A stretch of 25,175 nt of DNA from JBGOUP01 sp041477655 (GCA_041477655.1 JBGOUP010000013.1:1-25175), one strand, 5' to 3'. Positions 15,732 through 23,093 are shown, counted from the first letter of the stretch. The notes: generated by a model not told the origin, from the letters alone. Made by a program: numbers and translations.

Positions 15732-16319
15732 ATGAACGAAAATTGGCGAGAAGGAATTGATTGGGGCAATGGAGCCATGGTGGTTGCCACTGACCTCAAT
15801 AATCTGATTGGAGTCAAGAAGACGGCCGAAGACCCAGGAGAATTGCCCTGGCCACACTTCAAGAGTGACATGCGCTTCTTCAGCCAGCTAACCAAGTCCA
15901 ATCCCAACGGCAACGCTGTCATTATGGGCAAGCAGACTTGGCTATCTCTGCCGGAAAAGTTCCGTCCATTACCCGGGCGAAACAATATCGTCATTAGCAG
16001 CACGTTGAAAGGTGAACTTGATGACGGTATTTTCATCGCCCGATTCTTGGACGATGGTCTGGAATCGGCAAGAGAAAACAACAGCTACCCTTGGCTCATC
16101 GGCGGTACCGGCATCTATAACGAAGGAATGGAAAATCCCGAGGTGTCCATACTCTGCCGAACACTAATGAAGGCAGCGTATCCGTCTGGTAGGTTTGGCC
16201 AGTACCTACCCCCAATCGACGAAGAAATTTGGGAACTCGTCGAAACTTTCCCACGCAACCGGGAAGACGATGACCCATGCGAGTCGGAAGTGCAAATCTA
16301 CAGGAGGAAAAGCGTTTGA
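15732..16319 (+). CDS. folA: Dihydrofolate reductase
   Basis: Regenerates tetrahydrofolate, which ThyA consumes. 195 residues, ATG with AGGAAGG upstream, 23 nt after thyA. Core motifs: MVVATDLNNLIG, LPWPHFKSDMRFF (the Asp corresponds to the catalytic Asp27 of E. coli), VIMGKQTWLSLPEKFRPLPGRNN for NADPH binding, and LIGGTGIYNEGM. It is somewhat longer than 159-residue DHFRs through an N-terminal extension (about 14 residues) and loops. Its TGA stop overlaps the TTG start of the next gene. Confidence 0.93.
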   Translation: MNENWREGIDWGNGAMVVATDLNNLIGVKKTAEDPGELPWPHFKSDMRFFSQLTKSNPNGNAVIMGKQTWLSLPEKFRPLPGRNNIVISSTLKGELDDGIFIARFLDDGLESARENNSYPWLIGGTGIYNEGMENPEVSILCRTLMKAAYPSGRFGQYLPPIDEEIWELVETFPRNREDDDPCESEVQIYRRKSV

Positions 16320-16756
16320 AACAAACCAAAATCGTTGATCCTCAAAATGCGAGGAGTGGGGACTATCGTCTGGAGCTGGAGAGGATCCAAGAATCGGGCA
16401 TATGTCCCTTCTGCGCAGGCGGCGACACATTGAAGAGACAAGAGATGTTGGCCTGGAACGAATCGTTTTTCCTGACCAACAATTATGTCCCCTACCCAAA
16501 CACAGAGCATCATCTTCTGATCATTCCTGTCCGCCACATAGTCAGGCTCGATCAAGTCACGACTGCAGAAATGAGGGAGATGATGACACTACTCAACACG
16601 TTCATAGATCAGAACGAGGTGAAGGGCGGTATTCTCTTCTGTCGGGAGGGCCAAACGGAAGTGACAGGCGCAACTGTTTGCCACCTTCATTGGAACTATT
16701 TCGTTCCTAAACCAGGCAAGATTGTCGAAGTCTTCTTTGGCAGTCAGCCTCGTTAG
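16316..16756 (+). CDS. HIT-family nucleotide hydrolase or transferase
   Basis: 146 residues from TTG 16316, with AGGAGG 7 nt upstream; the start overlaps the folA stop by 3 nt. The HIT fold is shown by HHLLIIPVRHIVRL and the histidine motif GATVCHLHWNYFV (about 118-130), where CHLHW stands in place of HxHxH, keeping the central His. CPFC at 30-33 suggests half of a zinc site. HIT proteins act on nucleotidyl phosphoramidates, dinucleoside polyphosphates or sugar nucleotides. The operon points to nucleotide metabolism; the substrate is unknown. It may be closer to the galT-like branch. Confidence 0.8.
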   Translation: MKQTKIVDPQNARSGDYRLELERIQESGICPFCAGGDTLKRQEMLAWNESFFLTNNYVPYPNTEHHLLIIPVRHIVRLDQVTTAEMREMMTLLNTFIDQNEVKGGILFCREGQTEVTGATVCHLHWNYFVPKPGKIVEVFFGSQPR

Positions 16757-16763
16757 AATTCCA

Positions 16764-16791
16764 AGCCCACATCGCTTCGGCGATGTGGGCT
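16764..16791. terminator. Bidirectional hairpin between convergent genes
   Basis: AGCCCACATCGC-TTCG-GCGATGTGGGCT, a perfect 12-bp stem with a UUCG-type loop, between the HIT stop and the deaminase-like stop (the hairpin overlaps the latter). No long T tract, but position and stability suit a shared terminator. Confidence 0.65.
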
Positions 16792-17641
16792 ACTCTTCTA
16801 CTAAAATTAGCCTGACCCCGGCGTCTTTAAGAAATTGCTCGCCGTAAAGTGATGAGTAACCAGATTGATAGAAACATTTCTTGATGCCGCTGGCGGCAAT
16901 GAGCGAAGCGCAGTCCGGACAGGGAAAAGTGGTGACATAAAGTGACGTTCCTTTAAGCGAAATCCCCTCTTGAGCGGCCTGGGCAATGACTGATTGCTCA
17001 GCGTGAAGAACCGCCCGTTGGTGCGTATCAGTATTCAAGGCCACAAAATTACGCGGATCACCGTCGGCATATTGGCTCTGATCATTAGGCAAACGCTGGT
17101 TAAAAGCGCTAAACAATATTTTGCCATCTTTAACAATAACTGCCCCAACTTGGCGAAACCAATCGGAACTTTTATCAGCCAATTCATTAGCAGATTTCAT
17201 TATTGTGTGATCAAACTTTGCCTGACTCACTACCTCATCGGCCTTGACGGCATTTAACTTCTGGACATTTTTTTCATCCCAACGCAGAAACGGACTAACA
17301 ATCCGGACCTTGGTTTTGGGAAAATATTTTTGCCTAACAATATCGGTCAACCGATCATCAGCTATAACCAAGTTCTCTGCATTAAACTTCGATAATTGAG
17401 CCAGCCCAACTAGTTTTACTTCGTCAAAAATATTTAATGACGAAACTATCTCTACTACCAATTTTGGCTCAAGCCTGCGCATTTCTCTTTCGGTTAGTGG
17501 GTCAAGAGCGATGATGTCTTCATCCATTACCCAAAGCTGGCTAACCTTAGGGCTTTGAGCTTTGAATAGTTCAATATAACCCCGATGAATCACTGGGATA
17601 TGGAGAAAAAGTTGACTGGAATTGGGACGTTCTTTACTCAC
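16790..17641 (-). CDS. dCMP deaminase-like zinc protein with an N-terminal nucleotidyltransferase-like domain
   Basis: 283 residues, GTG 17641 (a TTG two codons earlier is possible), overlapping the upstream gene's stop. The C-terminal half (about 140-283) is a cytidine/deoxycytidylate deaminase domain: HAEQSVIAQA with zinc-binding His and catalytic Glu at 213-215, and PCPDC at 240-244. A dCMP deaminase would supply dUMP to ThyA. The N-terminal 130 residues (IPVIHRGYIELF, VWVMDED-like strand, NLVIADDRLTDIV) resemble a cytidylyltransferase-like Rossmann domain with HRGY where HxGH is expected, so this half may be inactive or binding only. This two-domain arrangement is unusual. Confidence 0.75.
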   Translation of the reverse strand: MSKERPNSSQLFLHIPVIHRGYIELFKAQSPKVSQLWVMDEDIIALDPLTEREMRRLEPKLVVEIVSSLNIFDEVKLVGLAQLSKFNAENLVIADDRLTDIVRQKYFPKTKVRIVSPFLRWDEKNVQKLNAVKADEVVSQAKFDHTIMKSANELADKSSDWFRQVGAVIVKDGKILFSAFNQRLPNDQSQYADGDPRNFVALNTDTHQRAVLHAEQSVIAQAAQEGISLKGTSLYVTTFPCPDCASLIAASGIKKCFYQSGYSSLYGEQFLKDAGVRLILVEE

Positions 17642-18242
17642 TCTCAAGAATAACGTCTAGGCTTTTCTTAATCTTTTCGGCAATATCCAGCGTTAGGAGG
17701 CGAACTTTGGCCGAGGTCGATGTTTCGGCTTGAGCTGGCAAAACCACCACTTTGCCAGTATTTTTTTTAATAATAGCTCGTTGTTCATCGGTGAAAATTC
17801 CCGTCGTCGTTTCACTCATAACAAAAATATCCGGTTTAATCGTTTCAATTAGCTGATAGCCGGTTACGCCATCGTCGCCAATATCGGTGGTGACTGTCAC
17901 TAAATCAACGTGACGCAAATGGGTTAGCATCTCTAATCGTTCCTCCAAAGGCACAATCGGTCGTCGCGGTCCTTTGCGTTTTTTGACCGCCTCATCTGGA
18001 TCAACGCCAACAATCACTACTGCACCTAACTCTTTGGCTTGCTCAAGATAACGGGCGTGGCCAATATGAGCCAAATCGTAGGTTCCTAGAACTAGGACAA
18101 CCTTCAAACCTAACTTTCTCAAAGACTTAACTATCTCCGCCAGACGAGGATAGCTCTCAACCAAGCGTTGCTTATAATTTGAGCCAGGACCAAAGATATC
18201 AGGCATATTCGTCATCTCGTTGTATGCTAATTGATTACTCAT
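17634..18242 (-). CDS. Cytidylyltransferase-like nucleotidyltransferase
   Basis: 202 residues from ATG 18242. GTYDLAHIGHARYL contains the HxGH active site (59-62) of the cytidylyltransferase superfamily, as in RfaE/HldE-C, TagD and FAD synthetase. RRPIVPLEERLEMLTHLRHVD and TSTSAKVRLL match the following conserved segments of the RfaE-like branch. It transfers a nucleotidyl group from an NTP to a phosphorylated substrate. No sugar kinase or heptose gene is near, so the substrate is open. It overlaps the deaminase-like gene, which has a related domain at its N-terminus, so the two may share a pathway. Confidence 0.75.
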   Translation of the reverse strand: MSNQLAYNEMTNMPDIFGPGSNYKQRLVESYPRLAEIVKSLRKLGLKVVLVLGTYDLAHIGHARYLEQAKELGAVVIVGVDPDEAVKKRKGPRRPIVPLEERLEMLTHLRHVDLVTVTTDIGDDGVTGYQLIETIKPDIFVMSETTTGIFTDEQRAIIKKNTGKVVVLPAQAETSTSAKVRLLTLDIAEKIKKSLDVILESE

Positions 18243-18340
18243 TGGCGTCAAGTACGAAGCAATGTCCAGCCGTTATGGCTGGGCCTGACGAGGAGATGTG
18301 ATCAACAGTGAGATCAATAATTATCAGGTGCTCTCTAAAC

Positions 18341-18368
18341 AAAAAACCGCCGATAATTAAGTCGGCGG
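18341..18368 (-). terminator. Intrinsic terminator after the DUF218-like gene
   Basis: CCGCCGA, an 8-nt loop, TCGGCGG, then TTTTTTG on the minus strand, directly after the stop codon. The 98 nt between it and the nucleotidyltransferase start contain a CCAGCC/GGCTGG hairpin but no evident promoter. Confidence 0.8.
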
Positions 18369-18965
18369 CTAGGTAAGAATAACTGGTTGCTGTGGGTCGC
18401 TACTGGCCAACAGATCCAAGAAAAACGGCCGGATTTCACTATCCAATCGTTCTTGTGAGAGGCGGATAATAGATTGAGCACGGTGGCTCTGCCATCTTGG
18501 GTCGTTTCTGGTGATACGGTAAAACATCAGTTCTTTGCGCCACTGCCGCGATAGAAATCGCGGTTCTTTTTCGCCACTAGGCAGAAAAGTCACCGTTGGG
18601 AAACCAAGCGACTTAAGCGTTAACTCTGCCCTTCTAAACTGGTAGCGTGAGCCAATAAATCCTATACTTGGCCCCAGCACAAACTCGTCAACAACATTGA
18701 GTAGATCTTGGACAGTACATATACCACGATCGCTGATGCCCCGAATTTGGTGACTAATATCAGGGTAATTTTCCTCAATACAGCGTTGATAGACCTTGGC
18801 TTCCGATAACTGATCGTTGATGGCACAACCACCAGTTGGAATCATAAGGTCGTTGGGGTTGGCCCGAAGGATTCTAACGCCTTTCTTAATCCTCTGCCAA
18901 CCTTTTTGAGTTGGTTGCCAGGGATTTTGACGATTGTAGCCAGATGTTGGCAGGATGATGACCAC
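18369..18965 (-). CDS. DUF218/YdcF-like protein
   Basis: 198 residues from GTG 18965, chosen because AAGGAGG lies 6 nt upstream; a competing ATG one base earlier opens only a 43-codon frame. The pattern fits the DUF218 fold: an N-terminal strand VVIILPTSG, IPTGGCAINDQLSEAKVYQR (the GG...SEA signature), GISDRGICTVQDLLNVV, IGFIGSRYQFRRAELTLKSLG. Family members (SanA, ElyC, YdcF) affect envelope synthesis or bind nucleotides. No N-terminal membrane anchor is seen, unlike many members. The role here is unknown. Confidence 0.55.
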   Translation of the reverse strand: MVIILPTSGYNRQNPWQPTQKGWQRIKKGVRILRANPNDLMIPTGGCAINDQLSEAKVYQRCIEENYPDISHQIRGISDRGICTVQDLLNVVDEFVLGPSIGFIGSRYQFRRAELTLKSLGFPTVTFLPSGEKEPRFLSRQWRKELMFYRITRNDPRWQSHRAQSIIRLSQERLDSEIRPFFLDLLASSDPQQPVILT

Positions 18966-19101
18966 ATTCTGCCTCCTTTCTTGTTGATGTGCATTACGCC
19001 TGCGAAGCTTCTCGCCTCCCCGCCAGCCGGCGGATCGCTCGAGGTAGTTCGGGTCGCTCTGTGCCACAGTTTACACTTAGGGAGTGAAGCGACTCGAAGT
19101 G

Positions 19102-19166
19102 TGGACCGTTGGAGGATTGAACTCCCAACCTCCGCCTTGCAAAGGCGGCATTCTACCACGTCGCGG
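19102..19166 (-). pseudogene. Degenerate second tRNA-Ala(TGC)-like sequence
   Basis: An anticodon arm identical to the tRNA-Ala upstream (CCGCC-TTTGCAA-GGCGG), then AGGTT, a T-arm with loop TTCAATC, and a 3' strand ACGGTCC-A. Counting back a normal tRNA length puts its 5' acceptor strand inside the 3' acceptor strand of the first tRNA, and the two strands do not pair. The D-stem is also lost, although GTGGTA of the D-loop remains. Probably a duplication remnant; an alternative outer pairing is noted in the findings. Confidence 0.55.
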
Positions 19167-19239
19167 TGGACTGGCGGGGGTTCGAACCCCGTACCTCCGC
19201 CTTGCAAAGGCGGCGCTCTACCAATTGAGCTACCAGCCC
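19167..19239 (-). tRNA. tRNA-Ala (anticodon TGC)
   Basis: Complete cloverleaf: acceptor GGGCTGG/CCAGTCC (one G-U), D-arm GCTC-AATTGGTA-GAGC, anticodon stem CCGCC/GGCGG with loop TTTGCAA, T-arm CGGGG-TTCGAAC-CCCCG, discriminator A. The genome continues CCG, so CCA is not fully encoded. Confidence 0.93.
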
Positions 19240-19441
19240 AAGTCCACTGCTCGCTTCTCATAACCTATTTGTTCGCAGTTGAACTACTGGCCCTTGGCAA
19301 ACGATGGAGTTTGCGAACGGTAAGAACCGTCTTTTGTACGATCCTTTAACAAAAGATCAAGTTCGAACCGACTTCATTTAAGTTACATACAATCTATCTA
19401 ACCTAACAACTTGGTAATTCTACCCTATTTTTGCTCAAAAG
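19240..19441 (-). other. Spacer upstream of the tRNA-Ala pair
   Basis: About 200 nt without an ORF. It has a GATC-AAAAG/CTTTTG inverted repeat and GAACGGTAAGAACCGTC near 19315-19330. A weak promoter-like pair, TTGATC then TACAAA at 16 nt, points toward the tRNAs. Confidence 0.4.
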
Positions 19442-19645
19442 TCAGCGGAAAAGGTAAATAATTACCCCGATCATCAGAAATGCGCCGAACAACTTCCACA
19501 TGGTGTAAGTGCCGCCGTCACCCAGATATCTTTCAGCGTAGTAGTTGTGGCCAAACAATTGGGTCAACTGGAAATTATATTTAACAAAAACCACACCTAG
19601 GGTTATACCAACTATAAAAATCAACAACTTTACAACAAAACCCAT
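19442..19645 (-). CDS. Small two-helix membrane protein
   Basis: 67 residues with hydrophobic spans at about 3-22 (FVVKLLIFIVGITLGVVFV) and 49-66 (LFGAFLMIGVIIYLF), joined by a Tyr- and Gly-rich loop (GHNYYAERYLGDGGTYTMW). It overlaps the end of the preceding membrane protein gene, so it is probably co-translated with it. Family unknown. Confidence 0.65.
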   Translation of the reverse strand: MGFVVKLLIFIVGITLGVVFVKYNFQLTQLFGHNYYAERYLGDGGTYTMWKLFGAFLMIGVIIYLFR

Positions 19646-20139
19646 AATCCAAGACCGATAATAATTATTTGACTGATTAGGCCGGTGTAGCGACCAGCTC
19701 GTTTTTGCTCGGCGGTGGTAACGTGGATCCAGCTATGAAATTGCTTAATTTGTTTGAAAATTGGCCAATGTTCGGTGAAGCGGTTCCAGTATGGCATATT
19801 GTCCAAAAAGTCTGGCCAGAAACCGCCAATCGCTCCCCACAGAATTGGGCTAGTAAGGTAAGGTTGACCGTGAAAACGGACCAGCCAGAAAACAATGGCT
19901 ACGGCAATAAGAACGTCAGCAATGGCTTGATAATAGACACTTCGTGGCCAGAGTTCGGGTCGAAGATCGGTCTCAAAATCAATGGCATCTTTGTCATAAA
20001 GCCTTTCCCAGTGCGGAATTGAGTCAAGGACATAGTGCGACGCCCAACCGGCGCTAAAAGCTACCAGGTCGGCGTGAGGCAGATTGGTCACCAACAAGCC
20101 TATGGCCGCACCGGCAATGGTGTGGGGAATGGTTAACAT
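19630..20139 (-). CDS. Membrane protein resembling YdjM-type metal-dependent hydrolases
   Basis: 169 residues from ATG 20139; the earlier in-frame start would run through the upstream terminator hairpin. MLTIPHTIAGAAIGLL and SAGWASHYVLDSIPHW resemble the His/Asp pattern (HxxxG...SHxxLD...PH) of the DUF457/YdjM family. Further His and Asp residues (WPDFLDNMPYW, HSWIH) may complete a metal site. Two or three hydrophobic spans are present. SD is weak. The function of this family is not established; the assignment rests on pattern only. Confidence 0.5.
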   Translation of the reverse strand: MLTIPHTIAGAAIGLLVTNLPHADLVAFSAGWASHYVLDSIPHWERLYDKDAIDFETDLRPELWPRSVYYQAIADVLIAVAIVFWLVRFHGQPYLTSPILWGAIGGFWPDFLDNMPYWNRFTEHWPIFKQIKQFHSWIHVTTAEQKRAGRYTGLISQIIIIGLGLWVLL

Positions 20140-20181
20140 TTTTTTACCATCAACATCTTTACATCCTAACAAAAAGAGGAT

Positions 20182-20204
20182 GGCCGCGCCCAATGGGCGC
20201 GGCC
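20182..20204 (-). terminator. GC-rich palindromic terminator
   Basis: GGCCGCGCCCA and its complement separated by one base, followed on the minus strand by ATCCTCTTTTTG. Just downstream of the 149-residue gene. Confidence 0.65.
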
Positions 20205-20210
20205 AGAATG

Positions 20211-20660
20211 TTAAAATCCAGTTGAGATGTGACCAGACGAACCGGCCGATTTATCGGCCGGTCGAGCCAAAATCAAGACAAACGATCCCTCCTTGAGGAA
20301 CCGATACAGGGCAATTCCCGACTCGGGGGGGAGGATGACCTGGGAACGGTCATCCAGAAAGTCGGTAATCCTGACTAGTTTCGGTTTACCCGGGCCGATT
20401 TGTTGGAGAACAAACACATGGGCGGTCTTTTTACGGACTATTATTAGCCCTTTCTCCTTGAGAAAGAACTGGCCGCTGGACAGGTGATCATCCACAACAC
20501 CAAGATCAAATGTCCAATTGGGCTCGGCTGCTCGAGCGGTCTGCCCACCCTTCTGGTCTTGGGTGACTTCGGTCAGGAATATCTTCAACTGAATCGGGTC
20601 AATCACAGCAGAGTGATAGACCACCTGATTCAGCAACAGATAACCGAGTAACGCGATCAA
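20211..20660 (-). CDS. Small membrane-anchored protein of unknown function
   Basis: About 149 residues from TTG 20660, which has GGAGG 5 nt upstream; ATG 20672 in the same frame is the alternative. An N-terminal hydrophobic segment (LIALLGYLLLNQVVYHSAV) is a signal or anchor. The rest is mostly strand-forming (GLIIVRKKTAHVFVLQQIG, SGIALYRFLKEGSFVLILA) with a charged middle. No family recognised. Confidence 0.6.
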   Translation of the reverse strand: MIALLGYLLLNQVVYHSAVIDPIQLKIFLTEVTQDQKGGQTARAAEPNWTFDLGVVDDHLSSGQFFLKEKGLIIVRKKTAHVFVLQQIGPGKPKLVRITDFLDDRSQVILPPESGIALYRFLKEGSFVLILARPADKSAGSSGHISTGF

Positions 20661-20750
20661 TTTGGCCTCCATTTCAGTAGTAAAGGTGCGAAAGATTCGC
20701 AAGGATCAATGTTATACCTAAACAAACAATAAATCAAGGAGATAGAGTAA

Positions 20751-20772
20751 AGCCCCGACAAATGTCGGGGCT
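20751..20772 (-). terminator. Hairpin after the small secreted protein gene
   Basis: AGCCCCGACA-TT-TGTCGGGGCT on the minus strand, about 38 nt after the stop at 20810. A weak T-rich tail (TTACTCTATC). A probable terminator. Confidence 0.55.
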
Positions 20773-20809
20773 TCGCGGGAAAGTCAATCGAGTACTTGTG
20801 CCCTCCGGC

Positions 20810-21082
20810 TCAATATTTACCCACCGGAGGGCACTGTCTGATGCCGAACGAACCTCTGGCCTGAAAAGGAGGAAGAATGTTCCAGGCTGATCTAGTATCC
20901 AAGAAGCCTCTGACCTTTGAGTAGGCCGGCGGCGGATTAATCGTCAGTTCTACTTGGTTAGGCTCTTGCCAGACCAGGTCGAACTTTGTCAAGGTCCGTT
21001 CGGAGGAAGAACGATCAAAAAAGCAGAGATTAGCACTGCCTAGTTGCAAGGTAGCTACCAGACAAATACTTGCCAGAATCAT
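20810..21082 (-). CDS. Small secreted protein
   Basis: 90 residues, ATG 21082 with CGGAGG 6 nt upstream. A clear Sec signal peptide: MILASICLVATLQLGSA followed by NLCFFDRSS. The mature part, about 70 residues, has two Cys (one just after the cleavage site, one near the end in RQCPPVG) that could pair, and a Pro-rich middle (LTINPPPAYSKVRG). No family recognised. Confidence 0.65.
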   Translation of the reverse strand: MILASICLVATLQLGSANLCFFDRSSSERTLTKFDLVWQEPNQVELTINPPPAYSKVRGFLDTRSAWNILPPFQARGSFGIRQCPPVGKY

Positions 21083-21195
21083 CGCTGTCCTCCGATCATC
21101 TTAATGTGCTTGAAAAAGGATGTTGTCGTTGTCTGCGCAATCCTACACTGCAGTTTATCAGCAGTATCCAGAACTATGCAAATTCTAACCAGGTA

Positions 21196-22134
21196 TTAGA
21201 AAGTACCGACGAATTCCGGTTCAGTCTCTAGCTCAATGCCATATTTGTCCTTGACGGTAGTCTGTATCTTTCTAATCAAGGCCACAATATCGTTGGCCTT
21301 GGCCCCACCCAAATTAACAATATAGTTGGTATGTTTGGTTGAGAGCTGGGCCTGGCCAACTTTTTCCCCGGCCAATCCGGCTTGGGCGATAATGGCGGCA
21401 GTTGGCACAACCCGGAACGGATCGGTTTTAATAACCGATTCAAACTGGCCAATTATTTCCTTTGGCACTTTTTCCACTGGCGTATTTTTGAAAATCGAGC
21501 CGGAGTTTGGGTATTCCATTGGGTGATGTTCTTGCCGGTAACGAATGTGATCATTGGCAATCGATCGGAGTTCATCTTTCTGGCCAGACGTAAGTTGGAG
21601 TGTGGCAGAGATGATTATCTCTCTAGCTTGTTTAAAGAAACTACCACGGTAAATAAACTGACATTCCTGACGGTCGCGAATTATTTCTTTGCCGGTGTGA
21701 ATATCAATGCTGACAACTGAAGTAATGGTGTCTTTAATCTCTCCGCCAAAAGCCCCGGCGTTGCCTCGAATGGCTCCGCCAAAGGAGCCCGGCAATCCCC
21801 CAGCCCACTCTAGACCTTTAAGCCCGGCCGAAATCGTTGCGTCAACCAGCTGACTCATCGGCGTGCCGGCGCCACTGGTCAACCTATCGCCTTCAATCTG
21901 CCAAGATTTTATATCAACCAAAATAACTAAGCCTTTGACACCATCGTCAGAAGCTATAACGTTGCTGCCGTGGGCTAGAATAAAGATTGGCCAAGTTTTC
22001 TCTTTGGCCACACCTAGAGCCTGGTGGAGCTCTTCAACGCTACCAACCACCACAAAATGCTCGGCCGGCCCGCCAACCCTAAAAGTGGTTAGCATAGATA
22101 GGGAGACATTGTGCTCTACAATCATTTCAGCCAT
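21196..22134 (-). CDS. murB: UDP-N-acetylenolpyruvoylglucosamine reductase (MurB)
   Basis: FAD-dependent enzyme that reduces UDP-GlcNAc-enolpyruvate to UDP-MurNAc. 312 residues. TTFRVGGPAEHF, ILAHGSNVIASDDGVKGLV and GLPGSFGGAIRGNAGAFGGE form the FAD-binding domain. IYRGSFFK, PNSGSIFKN (Ser as proton donor), GLAGEKVGQAQLSTKHTNYIVN and the C-terminal GIELETEPEFVG are the catalytic blocks. It lacks a clear SD, and its ATG follows the DedA-like gene's TAA directly, so the two are coupled. With alr it shows that peptidoglycan synthesis is present. Confidence 0.95.
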   Translation of the reverse strand: MAEMIVEHNVSLSMLTTFRVGGPAEHFVVVGSVEELHQALGVAKEKTWPIFILAHGSNVIASDDGVKGLVILVDIKSWQIEGDRLTSGAGTPMSQLVDATISAGLKGLEWAGGLPGSFGGAIRGNAGAFGGEIKDTITSVVSIDIHTGKEIIRDRQECQFIYRGSFFKQAREIIISATLQLTSGQKDELRSIANDHIRYRQEHHPMEYPNSGSIFKNTPVEKVPKEIIGQFESVIKTDPFRVVPTAAIIAQAGLAGEKVGQAQLSTKHTNYIVNLGGAKANDIVALIRKIQTTVKDKYGIELETEPEFVGTF

Positions 22135-22725
22135 TTAAATATGAATAAAAAGGTAAACGATTAATAGCCGGTAAGAAACACCGACGAAAAGAGTCAGGAT
22201 GACAGTCACAAAGTTGAGGGCGCTTAAGCCGCCAGCGTAGGCCATAACCTCGGTGTTAATTAGGGGGAACATGGTCACCCAAAAATACTGTTTCCAAGAA
22301 ACGTGCTGGGAAGCTTTGACGATTTGTTCATATGTCGAAGGGCGAAACCAACGCTTTAATAATTTTTTGCCAAAAATCCGGGCGGCGTAAAAGGCAAAGG
22401 CGCCACCGATAAGATCGGCAATTAGGCGAATGGCCAATATTTTCCAGGGATTAAAAATTCCTAAAAAAACAATATCGGCTGGCAGAGTCGGCAAGGGAAC
22501 AACAATAGTGGCCAAAATGACGTAGCCAAAGTAGACTACCAGCGACAGGGTTCGATAATGACGGATCTGATCAACCAATGGCGTACCTTGGATAGTAATG
22601 TAATGAGTGACAATCGCCGAAACACCGACCACGAACAGCCCTAGCAATAGAAGAAATAAAAAGATTTTAAGCAAGGTGGCGTTATCGGTATCGCGAAAAG
22701 AATTCTGAATGGCTCGAACAATCAT
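22135..22725 (-). CDS. DedA/VTT-family membrane protein
   Basis: 196 residues with about five hydrophobic segments. The family core is visible: VVPLPTLPADIVFLG, ADLIGGAFAFYAARIFGKKLLKRW and a C-terminal FPLINTEVMAYAGGLSALNF. VTT/DedA/TMEM64 proteins are linked to lipid scrambling or transport and membrane homeostasis. No SD of note. It lies 58 nt after the interrupted tRNA and directly before murB. Confidence 0.8.
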   Translation of the reverse strand: MIVRAIQNSFRDTDNATLLKIFLFLLLLGLFVVGVSAIVTHYITIQGTPLVDQIRHYRTLSLVVYFGYVILATIVVPLPTLPADIVFLGIFNPWKILAIRLIADLIGGAFAFYAARIFGKKLLKRWFRPSTYEQIVKASQHVSWKQYFWVTMFPLINTEVMAYAGGLSALNFVTVILTLFVGVSYRLLIVYLFIHI

Positions 22726-22783
22726 TCGTCAGTTCAGTATCGCTGATTTTGGTGGATTTCCCAAGTGTGGGTGTGCAATGAGA

Positions 22784-23071
22784 TGGTGCGAATGGATGGG
22801 ATCGGACCATCGACCTCTCCCTTATCTTCAGCGCTTAGCGCTGAAGAATTTAACACTTATGGTGGGCGCGGATGGGATCGAACCATCGACCTTATCTTTA
22901 TCAGAGATACGCGCTACCACTGCGCCACGCGCCCATCATAAGTGTTAAATATCAGAGGGTGCTCTTCCTGGGCTCGACCGTCGCAAAGCGACAGGGTCTC
23001 ACCCGCCGTCCAGAGTCGAAGCCAAGCGGTTGGCTTCTCACTGGCTATCCGGCCCACTGAGCTACATTCGC
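22784..23071 (-). tRNA. Interrupted tRNA-like gene enclosing a complete tRNA-Ile
   Basis: The ends form a perfect acceptor stem, GCGAATG (23071-23065) with CATTCGC (22794-22788), followed by A-CCA. The 5' part continues TA-GCTC-AGTGGG as a normal D-arm start, and GAGC (22964-22961) closes the D-stem, but the D-loop is 94 nt and holds three hairpins. ACCCTCTGAT then looks like the anticodon arm start. About 130 nt later the 3' side resumes as AAGGGAG-AGGTC and a T-arm GATGG-TCCGATC-CCATC. The T-loop has C where the near-universal T55 stands. The anticodon appears to be GAT, but the stem is poor, so it may be an interrupted gene or a decayed one. Confidence 0.5.
22860..22934 (-). tRNA. tRNA-Ile (anticodon GAT)
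   Basis: Canonical: acceptor GGGCGCG/CGCGCCC, D-arm GCGC-AGTGGTA-GCGC, anticodon stem TATCT/AGATA with loop CTGATAA, T-arm GATGG-TTCGATC-CCATC, discriminator A, encoded CCA. It sits in the loop of a perfect 14-bp stem (22848-22861 with 22937-22950) that stacks on its acceptor stem, all inside the interrupted tRNA-like gene. tRNA-Ile(GAT) downstream of 16S is the usual rrn arrangement. Confidence 0.95.
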
Positions 23072-23093
23072 ATTTTTGCTTTCTAACCAATCA

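Noticed and set aside
18842..19261. Minus-strand frame through the tRNA-Ala pair
   Set aside because: It would translate tRNA sequence; the DUF218-like gene with a proper SD uses another frame.
22784..23071. tmRNA, considered for the interrupted tRNA
   Set aside because: A D-stem and T-arm of normal type are present, and there is no tag ORF or tmRNA-type acceptor sequence.
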